64,000 nucleotides of DNA from NCBI GenBank assembly GCA_034509755.1, contig CM067542.1, forward strand, positions 21,581,001 through 21,645,000. Reading direction: 5' to 3'. Position 1 is the stretch's first letter. The number at the start of each line of letters is the position of its first letter. The notes below the pieces were generated by a model that was not told the origin of the DNA, ran no database searches, and saw nothing but the letters and a program-made list of their open reading frames with translations. Positions 49,094 to 59,261 of the stretch are shown here, in pieces. This stretch comes from Anisodus tanguticus. Taxonomy: Eukaryota > Streptophyta > Magnoliopsida > Solanales > Solanaceae. The position numbers and the translations under genes are program-made.

Positions 49094-49986
49094 TGTTATG
49101 AATCTGTATTGCAAAACCGATGAAGTAGTAAAATTAATTTTTGAAAATAAACAGAATCAGTGTTGAAAAAAAAATAAGAATAATTTTTTTTTCAGAATAT
49201 AATCAAGCCCACTTAGTTCAAAGTGTGTCCTTAAGGAAATTATTCCCCTCACAGTACTCGAGGTTGATGGAATATCCCCTCCCAGGATAGAACGATTATC
49301 TTACCAGAATAGTAGTACTCCAAATTCAGGTAGCGGCGAACCACTCAATGGCAGTATATCATACATAATTTATTTGTGCAGAAGAAGAAGAAGTTTGTGT
49401 TATTTAGAAAATTAGTGAGTAAAATTCTGAGGAATCAAACGAATTTATAGCCATGGAAGTACTGTTTCTGAAGGTTTGCAACCCTTCTGAACAACCACTA
49501 AAAACTGGTGGGAAATTTAAATGAAAGAAACCGGGTTGTGGGTCAGACACGCGGATCCGGGTCACTAACGGGTAGGATTGGATAAGTTAATTAATTTAAT
49601 TAAATAATAATTAATTAAATAATTAAAATTAAAGAAAATTTGGTCCAAAAAGATTATCAATCAATCAGATCATTTGACCAAATCCAAATCCAAATCCAAA
49701 TCCAAATCCAAATCCGAATCCGAATCCGAATCCGAATCCGAATCCGAATCCGAATCCGAATCCGAATCCGAAGCCGAGCCGAGTGAGCGACGACGACGGC
49801 GCGAGGGGTCCTTGCCCCCTCAACCCTATTAGTGACTAGAGAAGGTGTAATGTAATATATACACCTCTCTTTTCCTTTCTTTTTTACGATGTGAGACAAC
49901 TGGTTTACCCAAGGCAAAATGGACCTTTTACATTCCCTTCACTTTTCATCCCATCATTTTCCATTCACCAATATCAATACCCAATA
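49094..49986 (-). repeat. Copia D right LTR (5' LTR)
   Basis: 893 bp, longer than its partner almost entirely because of a hexanucleotide array at 49680-49769. Its outer end reads cccaata instead of cccaaca, so the terminal TG has mutated to TA on the minus strand. Confidence 0.95.
49680..49769. repeat. (AAATCC)6(GAATCC)9 hexanucleotide array
   Basis: Fifteen perfect hexamers: six aaatcc followed by nine gaatcc, then gaagcc. The partner LTR has only one such unit at the same place. The minus-strand open frame of alternating RI and WI residues over this array is an artefact. Confidence 0.97.
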
Positions 49987-49991
49987 CTTAC

Positions 49992-50128
49992 ATTGTCTAC
50001 TTACCATAAACTACCCAATCCGAGAGCCTCAATCTTCCAATCCGAGAGCCTCAATCTTGGCAGTAAATCGAGAGCCTTAATAAGGCAATATACACATGTA
50101 TATTGTGTGTATTTTTCCTTATTTAACA
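49992..50128 (-). repeat. Copia C 3' LTR, 5' portion after copia D insertion
   Basis: Together with 43161-43359 this completes a 336-bp LTR matching 54628-54963. It contains the twice-repeated aatccgagagcctcaatctt and a partly decayed terminal palindrome (aataaggcaatatacaca .. tgtgtatttttccttatt). Confidence 0.93.
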
Positions 50129-50139
50129 CACCCCCGCAG

Positions 50140-53100
50140 TTATAGCGGGCGGTCTTCGAATGCCGAGACTGTCCCTAAAATCTTCAAAGAGTACCGAGGG
50201 AAGACCCTTTGTAAAGATGCCTGCAACTTGATATCTTGACGGGACATGACATACGCGTACCTGCCCCCGAGCAACCTTTTCACGGACAAAATGAATGTCC
50301 ATTTCGACATGCTTAGTGCGTTGGTGCTGAACCGGATTACCTGAGAGGTAGATGGCACTAACATTATCACAATATACTAAGGTTGCCTTCTAAATGGGGC
50401 AATGAAGCTCTAAAAGCAAATTACGTAACCAACATGATTCTGAGACCACATTAGCTACCCTTAGATATTCTGGCTCTGCACTTGAGCGGGATAGAGTCGC
50501 CTGACGCTTTGCAGACCAGGAGACTAAGTTGTTGCCAAGGAACATACAATATCCTGACGTAGACCGTCTGGTGTCCGGACAATCACCCCAATCCGCATCT
50601 GTGTACGAGACAAGTGTGGATGTAGATGAAGGATACAAGTGCAACCCATAGTCCAGTGTCCCCTGAATATACCGAATGATGCGTTTGATTGCATTCATGT
50701 GCTCAACTCTGGGATCATGCATGAATAAACACACCTGCTGAACATCGTACGTAATATCCGGTCTGGTAAATGTAAGATACTGGAGGGCCCCTGCAAGACT
50801 GCGATAGCGGGTCGGGTCCTCGTATGGTGCACCTGCCGCGACACTAAGCTTGGGTTTTGCATCAATTGGAGTAGAAGTGGACTTACAGGATGACATCCCA
50901 GCCCTCTCTATGATCTCAGAAGCATACTTCCGTTGAGACAAAAACAAACCACCTGAATGACGTTTGACATCAATTCCCAAAAAGTAACTCAAGGGCCCTA
51001 AGTCTTTCATAGCAAACTCAGAACTGAGCATGGCCATGATCGACTGGCGCAAGGCATCAAAAGAGGCAGTCAAGATGATATCATCCACAGACAACAAAAT
51101 GTAGGCCAATGACGAACCACGGCGGTAGATGAACAAGGAATTATCCGACTCGCTTTGTGAGTGAACCCAATAGTCGAAACAAAGTCAGCAAATCTCGTAT
51201 ACCAGGCCCGTGGAGACTGCTTAAGCCCATATAATGACTTCTTCAACAAACAGACATGATGAGGATGGTTGGGATCCCTGAAACCCAAAGGCTGATGCAT
51301 ATAGACTGTTTCCCTTGAGATCACCATGTAGGAAAGCATTCTTGACATCCAACTGATGAATAGGCCAAGTCGTTGAAAGAGCCAAGCTAAGCACAATGCG
51401 AGTAGTAGCCGGCTTGACCACCGGACTAAACGTCTCCCCAAAATCTATCCCAACCTGCTGAGTCTTACCATCACCCATAAGCCGCACCTTATGTCGAGCA
51501 AATGAACCATCTGAATTCTCTTTATGAGCAAAAATCCACATAGACCTGATAACATTATTACCATATGGACGGGGCACCAACTCCCACGTCTTATTATCAA
51601 TAAGAGCATTATATTCATCAGTCATAGGAATTTTCCAATTAGGGTCATTTAAGGCGGACACAGGATTACGGGGTAAGGGGATTTAGAGACATCAGAATGT
51701 AAATTAAAATGTCTTTTAGGTGTAAAAATACCCCATTGACTATGAGTGACCGGTCTATGACTCGAGGAAGAATTGAGTGAATTTTGGGAATTTGCTGGGC
51801 TCGGGACGGACGGGCCACCAGGCAGTGGGCCTGCTGGCCCAAATCGGTAAATTGGGGCGTCTTCTGGACCAGTTCCAGAATTGGGCTGGATTGGCCAAAT
51901 TGCTGGGACTGATCCAGAAACTGGAATAGGGGACGACATAGTGGGTCCACGGGGCAGTGGGCCCGCTGGAGGATTTTGGGTGCGGGAGATGTCCGAAAAA
52001 TGCCGAATAATATACGAGGAATATTTGTTTATCCAAAAAATTATACGACCGAGGCTCGGGAGTATGAACTTTCGCAAAAGGAAATTGGGTTTCATCAAAA
52101 ATGATGTGGCAATTAATTATGATTTTATTGGAGGATAAATCAAAGCATTTATAACCACGATGATTAGACGGATAACCCAAAAATACACACGGGGTAGACC
52201 GAGCCTGAAGTTTGTTAATTGTGGTGGATGGGAATAACGGAAAACACAAGCACCCAAAAATTTGAAGATGAGAATAAGAAGGGTTCTTATTATACAGTAT
52301 TTGGAGGAGGGAGGAATATGTCAGACCTTTAGAAGGAATTATGTTAAGAAGATATGTGGCCATTTGTAGAGCATGATGCCAAAAGTATGGAGGTATGGAG
52401 GCATGAATTAAGAGAGTTCGGACAATGTTATTTATGGAATGAATTTTGCGTTCGGCCTTCCCATTTTGTGTATGAGGACACGAAAACCAAAAATTGATCC
52501 CATTATTAGCACAAAATTTCCGAAACTCCCTATTGTCATACTCTTTCCCATTATCACATTGAATATTTTTTATTTCTCTTTCGAATTGAGTACGAATGAA
52601 CGCTCTAAATTTGATGAAGACGGAAAACACTTGTGTTTTTTTCGCAATTGGAAACGTCCACAAAAATCTAGAATAATCATCTAAAAAGAGAACATAATAT
52701 CGATGACCCAATGAACTAAGAACAGGAGACGTCCATAGGTCGCTATGAATAATATCAAATGATATTGAAGTATGAGAATTGGAGTCTACAAATGACAACT
52801 TAACAATTTTTCCTAATGAACAAGACTGACAAAGTAGAGTACGACTCGTACCCTTACAAAAAATAAAGCTATTTTTATCTAAAACTGATAAAATAGAAGA
52901 TCCCGGATGACCCGAGCGAGCATGCCACACGGAAGGAGAGATGGCAAAGCAAAAAGCGACGGCAAGGCTTGACTCGATGGACTGAAACCAGGCATGATAG
53001 GATACAGGTCCCCCTACTATCACACCTCATGAGATGACTCCTCGTCTTGAAATCCTTCACAGAGAAACCAAAATGATCAAATTCAACAGAAACAGAATTG

Positions 53101-54459
53101 TCAGTTGTGAACTTTCGGACAGACACTAAATTTTTAATCAATTTGGGAGCATGTAAAGTATTTTTCAAGAGAAGGGGTGGATTGGGGGAGACAACGTTTT
53201 TCGACCATACCCTAAAATTGGAATAGAAGCGCCATTACCAACAATTATCCCCAGGGGTGCTTAAATTGGAATAAGATGAGAGAGTACCGATTGGAAGTCA
53301 TGTGAGTAGTGGCACGGTGTCCATATACCAATTTGGGTCCGGTTGAGTTAACCCCAATGTGTGCATCGCGGCCTCGATATCGGTTTGAGTGGGGCCTACT
53401 GCATGATGGGCTTGCGGAGGTCGGGGCCCAAGAATTCCTGTCCGTGACGGAGCTGGGCCGTAGCCGCCGGGCCACGCGGCCGTGGGCCGCCACCGCCGGT
53501 TGTTGGGCTCGAATCGTTGGCCTGCCCACCGGCCACCTTTGGAATTTCCCTGTTTGGATTATAAGGGCTGGCCGGCCCACGCCCACGGCCCCGCCCCCCC
53601 CTGCGCCATGGGCCCCACTGCTGGGACCATGGGGTGGTGGGCCACTGTTCCCTGGATGGGGCCCACCGCCTGCTTGCTGACCACCGAAACCGCCACCAGA
53701 ACCGCCGCGTTTGCCCCCGCGGTTTTTGTTATTATTCTTACGATTATTTTTGCCGCCACCATGATTATGGTTTTGGCTCGAATTATTAACGAAACCCGAA
53801 GAACTTGGAAAGGACGCCACCATGACGACGGGACTTGCTCCAGTAGCCGCCTTTTTAGCCAAATCGGCTTATGCCAAAGTAAGCATGGAGCGGGCTTGAT
53901 AGAAGTCAGGAAGAGGGTTGCTTTGGCGAATGAGAGTTCCAACACTATTATAGGCCTCCGAAAGATCGGCAACCAACTGTAGAACCAGACGATTATTTGT
54001 TATCGGTGCGCCAACATTACGGAGTTGATCCGCCAACTCCGTGAGTTTCTTGCAATATGCAGAAACGTTTGAAAATTCGTCCATTCGAACTAGAGAGAAT
54101 TCATGCTCGAGTGTGACGACACGTGAATGTTGGTTGTCTTGAAATATGTCACGCAATCTATTCCAGGCAGCCATAGCCGTGGTATCCGGCTCAATAATCG
54201 TCTGTAGAAGGTCAACCAAAATAGTGGCGTAGATCCACTGGAGAATGGTAGCATCAAGAGTAGTCCATAACTGAGGATCCTCCGCGGGAAGAGGTGTAGC
54301 GGGATGAATGATGTGATGAAGAACTTGATGGGAGATAGCGTGAATTTTAAACAACTCCGCCCACGTCGCATATTGGACGTTTTCCATCTCAAGGACAATA
54401 GGGATACTGTTCTTGACGTTAGAAACCATGAGGGTAGGATGATAATTGTTCTTAGACAT
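50140..54459 (-). pseudogene. Copia C gag-pol relic
   Basis: Gag (UBN2 type) at 53869-54459 starts MSKNNYHPTLMVSNVKNSIP and is open for 196 codons. The protease region near 53320 reads GHRATTHMTS, so the DTGA motif is lost. A 422-codon frame at 51755-53023 carries the integrase zinc residues (LCQSCSLGKIVKL), FDIIHSDLWTSP and IQCDNGKEYDNREF. RT pieces are at 50390-51661, with the catalytic motif SVDD instead of YVDD near 51072. RNase H shows YTDADWGDCPDTRRS. Stops and shifts separate the domains. B and C share most motifs and are clearly related copies. Confidence 0.9.
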
Positions 54460-54627
54460 ATTGAAAGAACAAAGTAGGAGGGGAAATTTGGGAAAAGTAA
54501 TAGAGATTTTGAGAGCGGAAGACGACTTTTGGAAGAGAAATCCGAGAGGGGGGGGGGGGGTACTCGGCCGAGAGGTGTAAAATTTTTGGGAGAGATTTTT
54601 TTTGTAAAACCTAGTCTCTTGATATCA

Positions 54628-54963
54628 TGAAAGAAATAATCCCCTCGATTATTTTCATTACTTGAATAGGTATATATACAAGATACAAAATATTCCTATT
54701 CTATTCCTAAATCTTATTCTACCATAATTCTAACTCTACAATTATGGTAGTGTATATTCCTAATTTAGGTAACAAATACATTACAATATACTACACATAT
54801 ATTTTCTAAACATACAATATTCTTACATTGTCTACTTACCATAAACTACCCAATCCGAGAGCCTCAATCTTCCAATCCGAGAGCCTCAATCTTGGCAGTA
54901 AATCGAGAGCCTTAATAAGGCAATATACACATGTATATTGTGTGTATATTGCCTTATTTAACA
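54628..54963 (-). repeat. Copia C right LTR (5' LTR) with terminal hairpin
   Basis: 336 bp, TG..CA on the minus strand. A perfect 18-bp inverted repeat (54914-54931 with 54941-54958, 9-base loop) lies near its start, in the same place as the longer palindrome of copia B. A tandem aatccgagagcctcaatctt lies at about 54852-54890. Confidence 0.95.
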
Positions 54964-54993
54964 CTTAAGCTGAACAAGGACGAGGCTGAATCC
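54964..54993 (-). pseudogene. Kelch pseudogene split exon, 5' part
   Basis: After an ATGCCAG acceptor the ten codons read GFSLVLVQLK. They continue in frame at 43155 (ERDFLVSFGG) once copia C is removed. This matches the family motif GFSLVLVQHKEKDFLVAFGG closely and fixes the insertion point inside coding sequence. Confidence 0.93.
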
Positions 54994-55439
54994 CTGGCAT
55001 TCATAAAAATGTTAGACATATACTTACATGAACCATCAAATGGTCAACTTTATGTGGCACAATCTAGAGCAAGAGCATGTAATGTTGTTAAAGTACAGGT
55101 TCAAAGACCAGATTGTAGGTGCACATTATAATAGACCGCATGACTAAGTCCTTAACTTTTGCATTAAAAAAGTTTTTCGTAAACAATAAAAATTAACGCG
55201 TTCATTAAAATATTTATTTTACTTTTAAAAGCAAACTGTTTATTTTTGCCATAAAATAATATAACAAAAACCAAAATATTAGCCTTTTTTCCCCCAAACA
55301 CTAACCCAAGGTCCAAATACATTTTTTTGATAACTGAGAAATCCCACAAAGCTGCTACCTCCATGGATGGAAACTCGGTCAATAATGCCCTCTACCATTA
55401 GCAACTTAAATAACAGACTTTTTTTCTCTACAGTAGGGT

Positions 55440-56320
55440 TGAGTCCACACATATTTTTCAAAATCATTTCCAAAAAATAGACAAAAACAGAAATGGAATT
55501 GTAGGTAGTGGCATGTGGATACATACTGAAGGCAGCGGGTGGGGTGGTGGGGGGTTGCACCCAGCCCTCAACCCGAGTTGTATATATAGTTGAAAAGTTA
55601 CGGAAAAATACATATTCATACTTAATCTGAACCCACGGTAAAAGAAAAGTAGTGAGTGCAATGATTTTTCGTGCATTTTGATCCAGCCATGAGGTCTAGC
55701 GACTGAAACTCTAGACTGCAGGTTCCAATCCCTCTAAAGGCCATTCCTCTTCTATCTTCTTATGCCCCACTCTTCTATCTTCTCTTGCTCACTATCTATG
55801 GACTACTCTCAAACCCATGACATGCACCTAACCCACACTCTCAAACCCATGATATGCACCTAACCCCCACTCTCAAACCCATGACATGCACCTAACCCAC
55901 GCATCACACACTGGCTTTTACCACTAGATCAAAGCCTTGGGGAAAAGTCCAAACACATTTGCTAAAATCACTTTCAAGAAGACAAAAACAGAATTGGAAT
56001 TGTAGCTAGTCGCATGTGCATACATACTGAAGGCAGCAGGTGGGGTGGTGAGGGGTTTGTACCCTCAGCCCTCAACTCGAGTTATATATTTGAAAAGTTA
56101 CGGAAAATACATTCACTTAATCTGAACCCACGGTAAAAGAGTAGTGAGTGCAACGATTTTTCGCGCATTTTGATCCACCCATGTGGTCTAGTGGTTGAAA
56201 CTCCAGACTGCACCACTTACATGTAGGTTCCAATCCCTCTAGAGGCCCTTCCTCTTCTATCTTCTCCTGCCCCACCCTTCTATCTTCTCTTACTCACTGT
56301 CTATGAACTACTCCCAAAAA
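55440..56320. repeat. About 350-bp direct duplication in a kelch intron
   Basis: Copy 1 (about 55447-55800) and copy 2 (about 55951-56318) share aaaacagaa.tggaattgtag, catactgaaggcag, ggtggggtggt, taatctgaacccacggtaaa, gagtgcaa.gatttttcg and cttctatcttct. Each copy includes a tRNA-like stretch (tctagyg..tgaaactc.agactgca..ggttccaatccctctaaagg), so a SINE-like unit may be part of it. The copies differ by small indels and scattered substitutions. Confidence 0.85.
55806..55901. repeat. Three-copy 32-bp minisatellite
   Basis: The unit ctctcaaacccatgacatgc (then acctaaccca) is repeated at 55806, 55838 and 55870 with two or three substitutions. It separates the two copies of the larger duplication and is missing after copy 2. 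Confidence 0.9.
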
Positions 56321-56918
56321 CTAGGGACTTGGGTGCTGCTATAACATTAGACCTTCTTTTTTTATGAATACGAGAAAATATTATTTTTTATGATCAAATA
56401 TATGAAAATATGCAAGAGAGCTAAATACATATTCAATGATATTTGACATAAATTATGATAGTTGTACTTTCACGTGCAAAACAAAGCATGGCAAGATCTT
56501 TGCTAAGGTTCGGAACGTACCAGGATACTAGAGAGTAAAAATTATGAGTTGACTGACGTGAAAAATTCAAAGATGGCACCAGCACAAGAACATATACTGT
56601 GAGTTCACTGACATAAATGTCGATAGGCATAATGTCTAAAGGCAGAAGCATGTATTATAATTGTGAGACAGTGAAAAGAAAAACTGAACTGAACCTTGTT
56701 GGTTGTGATAGAAGAAGATGGTGAAGCGACAGCAACAAACCATTCAAGTTTCAGAACATCAAATATTAGAGTCTCAGCATGTCCTGAAGGAACAAAGTAT
56801 AGTTAAGTACTAAGAATGGAAACAAAGGAAGAAGGAGTAGAATAATCTCAAAAAATCAGAAAGCTTAAGTAGAAAATAGGTTCCTATTAAATGCATTTCT
56901 TTGTTGAGTGTATATCGC

Positions 56919-56958
56919 CACGTTGTGGGATTCCACTGGGTATGTTGTTGTTGTTGAG
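56919..56958 (+). mobile_element. TS SINE 3' tail fragment
   Basis: The text gccacgttgtgggattccac, tgggtatgttgttgttgttg is the extreme 3' end of a TS SINE, in a kelch intron. gttgagtgtatatcg occurs on both sides (about 56903-56917 and 56954-56968), which suits a target duplication. Confidence 0.65.
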
Positions 56959-57835
56959 TGTATATCGATGGTGATGATATAGAAGGCTGCAGTTAGTAGC
57001 TATTTAGACATACTTCTTTTCCTGCTACCACCCCCAGCAATATACCATTTAGTTCCACAGAGCACTCCACAACAACCAGCTCAAGGTGAAGGATGGAATC
57101 CACGTATTTTAATTCTTGACCATGCCATCTGAGGTGAACACGAATATCTAGCATTAGAATGATGCATGTAAAAGAAATTTGCATTCATTTAGGGAAAGGA
57201 CATTAACATTTTATTCCACAAACCGTCTCAAAGTCAAGCGTGTATAAGTCATTTAACGTCCTGGACTTTGATGATCCACCAAAAATCAGGAGCAGTTTAT
57301 CATCATTGAGGGCAGACACATGGTTTGATCTTGGTGCGGACCTGTTCCCCTGCATGCATGTGCTAGTAATCAAGAAATAAACCTGATAATGCCACCATCA
57401 GGTAAAATTAATGGTCCAAGGAGCAGGAACATTGGTAATGATATAAATGATATATCCCTTAGCAACTCACGTGCAATGAAGTGGCAGCCATGTGACCATG
57501 TCAAGGATTTAAGATCAAACATATGCAGATCATTCAGCTTCCTCCTCTTTCCATCTTCACCCCCAAATAAAATCAAAACTGAGCTTGCTCTAAGGACAGT
57601 ATGGCCACTACGCGCAACCTGTCGATTGAATTGGCCAGTGAAAAAAGAAAACAGAAACATTGACGTATTGCACCGCAGGTATCACACAACAAGCTGAAGT
57701 GAAATCTTTAATATTTTCCTTCCATTTCCCTTTTATCTTTAAGAATAAGATATTTACCTCATGTAAAGGAGAAAGGTTATAGAAGTTTACTTTACCAGAC
57801 TTAGTGAGACGTGGTGCAGAAAACAAGATATTAAC

Positions 57836-58073
57836 TACTCCCTCCGTCTCATTTTATGTGATGGTGTTTGACTGGGCACGAATTTTAAGAAAAAAGAATG
57901 ACCTTTGAAATGAGTGGTCTAAAATGAGCATAGATATTTGTGCGGCTGTAAATTATCTCATCAAGGGTAAAATGAGCAATTTTTAAGTTGAATTGTTACT
58001 AAATATAGAAAGGTGTTCTTTTTGGGACTGACTAACAAGGAAATAATGTCACATAATTAGGATGGAGAGAGTA
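57836..58073. mobile_element. Stowaway MITE in a kelch intron
   Basis: Ends tactccctccgtctcatttt and aattaggatggagagagta form the usual inverted pair with TA flanks. The 238-bp interior (tgtttgactgggcac, gggtaaaatgagcaattttt, gactgactaacaaggaaata) is the same family as the MITEs at 11079 and 14012. Confidence 0.8.
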
Positions 58074-58536
58074 ATTTTCTTTTCGAAGATATACTGGAGT
58101 CTGCTTTATGTCGTAGTAGGAGTTAAACTGAAGCAATCACTTCTGTGAAGTGAATACCACAAAGGCAAAAAAGGATATGCACAATCAGATCGCAGGAGGA
58201 CTAGAAGCCTTACCGGAACGTCTCCTTTCACTTCCAGAAGTGACCAGCATTCAGTTTCAGTGTCAAATGGCCAGACTGCAACAGGCAATTTCGGAATAAG
58301 TATATTGTGGAAAGCACAGTTGGGAAGATAGAAACACTGTAAAAGTAGCAGAAAATCAACCTGAGACTTTGTCACTTGCAGGGTCAGTTTTCCCTCCAAC
58401 CATAAGAATCTTTTTCCCCCATTGAACCTGGGAGATAACAGACAAATTATCTAATGAATAGTACTCCAACACGGCATATTTAACACCACAAAAGAATACA
58501 TCAATCAGATTAACAAATTGCATTATAAAATCAGAA

Positions 58537-58797
58537 CAGCAAACATCAGAGCTACCATAAAAGTAAAACACATGTAGCAGACTTGTACATAAGCATTTAT
58601 TGCTCTTTATCATCTGAAGTCAAGTACTGATATCAAATATCATTGTGATTGGGAGTTAGACAGAGCAGCAAACATCAGTGCTACCATAAAATTAAAACAC
58701 ATGTAGTAGACTTGTACATAAACAACTGTTTCTCTTCTTCATTTGAAGTCAACTACTGATATCAAATATCATTGTGATTGGGAGTTAGACAGTTCAG
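58537..58797. repeat. 129-bp tandem duplication
   Basis: Two adjacent copies begin cagcaaacatca (58537 and 58666) and end tgtgattgggagttagacag. They share taccataaa.ttaaaacaca and tgatatcaaatatcattgtg. It lies upstream of the first recognised kelch exon. Confidence 0.85.
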
Positions 58798-59261
58798 ATA
58801 ATATTCATGTAGATGTTCTCCAAACAACCAATACATTCCCTTCTTTCCATTTTGTTTGCTCTTCTAGCTACTTTAATCCATTCCAGAAAAAAATGATTTC
58901 TTTCCTAAAATAGAAAATCAACAATTTACACGCCCTCCACATCTTCCAATTATAATAATTATTTCTTTTCAGAAAGTGGTTTCCCAGCCAGCTTTGGGTC
59001 ACCAACTAATTTATCAGGCAGCCTACTACAATGAATATGGCGGGATCACACTGCCAGTCGTAGTTGGATCCAAACCTGATTTCCCAAAGTTTGTTATTCC
59101 TACACCTCAACCACTAAGACATCCCTTTGGAGACCATTTGCCATCTATTATTTTGATATCCTTCTACCCAAACTCAAGCATAATAACCTATTCAGACTTT
59201 CTTTTGTTAATCTCCGTGACACATCAACCATATCAACTAAAATAAGATAGTGTAAAGAATG
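58798..59261. other. Unassigned sequence with a short unrecognised open frame
   Basis: The plus-strand open frame 58976-59245 starts MVSQPALGHQLIYQAAYYNE. It resembles no family I know, has no neighbouring splice signals I can defend, and lies among transposon remnants. I searched this stretch for the missing 5' kelch exon and did not find it. Confidence 0.3.

Larger units (their letters stand above)
43360..49986 (-). mobile_element. Ty1/copia retrotransposon D, nested in the 3' LTR of copia C
   Basis: LTRs 43360-44170 and 49094-49986 enclose a minus-strand copia gag-pol. The 5-bp duplication cttac is at 43355-43359 and 49987-49991 and lies inside the copia C LTR. The purine tract tgtgggggat is next to 44170. 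Beside the right LTR I see atcttaaggaaatt rather than the tggtatca primer site used by A and B. It belongs to a different copia family from A, B and C and inserted after C. Confidence 0.95.
43161..54963 (-). mobile_element. Ty1/copia retrotransposon C, inserted in a kelch exon, carrying copia D
   Basis: The right (5') LTR is 54628-54963, 336 bp. The left (3') LTR is 43161-43359 joined to 49992-50128, also 336 bp, interrupted by copia D. Flanks are cttat (43156-43160) and cttaa (54964-54968), a 5-bp target duplication with one mismatch. The primer-binding site next to 54628 reads tgatatcaagag on the minus strand. The insertion lies between two codons of a coding exon of the kelch gene, in the same orientation as the gene. 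It is of the same family as copia B. Confidence 0.95.
25209..58427 (-). pseudogene. Kelch-repeat/coiled-coil protein gene (At5g18590-like), broken by nested retrotransposons
   Basis: Eleven recognisable exons in collinear order on the minus strand make up most of a kelch beta-propeller plus C-terminal coiled-coil protein like Arabidopsis At5g18590, whose precise function is not established. Order from 5': 58361-58427, 58214-58275, 57471-57618, 57224-57349, 57014-57128, 56695-56783, the split exon 54964-54993 + 43102-43160, 37406-37747, about 25872-26325, 25712-25771 and 25209-25289. Exon phases agree throughout once the lesions are allowed for, and the listed GT/AG borders survive. Lesions: an 8-bp insertion near 57490, a 1-bp deletion near 57335, TGA at 57081-57083, copia C inside an exon, TAA at 37697-37699, a 1-bp insertion near 25894 and TAG at 25257-25259. 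The first exons (N-terminal 130-150 residues) and probably one middle exon are not found. It is non-functional. Confidence 0.93.
56695..58427 (-). pseudogene. Kelch pseudogene, propeller exons
   Basis: Six exons. 58361-58427: VQWGKKILMVGGKTDPASDK. 58214-58275: WPFDTETECWSLLEVKGDVP. 57471-57618: VARSGHTVLRASSVLILFGG and RRKLNDLHMFDLKSLTW, then an 8-bp insertion before LPLHCT. 57224-57349: begins GTGP, loses one base, then RSNHVSALNDDKLLLIFGGS. 57014-57128: MAWSRIKIRGFHPSP, TGA, AGCCGVLCGTKWYIAGGGSR. 56695-56783: HAETLIFDVLKLEWFVAVAS. The repeating FGG/GGG and paired aromatic pattern marks kelch beta-propeller blades. The TGA (57081-57083) replaces the conserved arginine codon (CGA). Exon phases fit exactly when the 8-bp insertion and 1-bp deletion are corrected for. 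Confidence 0.93.

Noticed and set aside
49657..49917. Open frame of alternating RI/WI dipeptides
   Set aside because: It is the translation of the hexanucleotide array in the copia D LTR.
43161..54963. Copia B and C considered as the two halves of one rearranged element
   Set aside because: Each has its own pair of LTRs, its own target duplication and a full set of domains, so they are separate insertions of one family.
55806..55901. Regularly spaced 32-bp repeats, as in a CRISPR array
   Set aside because: Only three contiguous units without unique spacers in a plant intron; it is a minisatellite.
58976..59245. 89-residue open frame beginning MVSQPALGHQ
   Set aside because: No recognisable domain or splice context, and surrounded by transposon remnants; noted only as unassigned.
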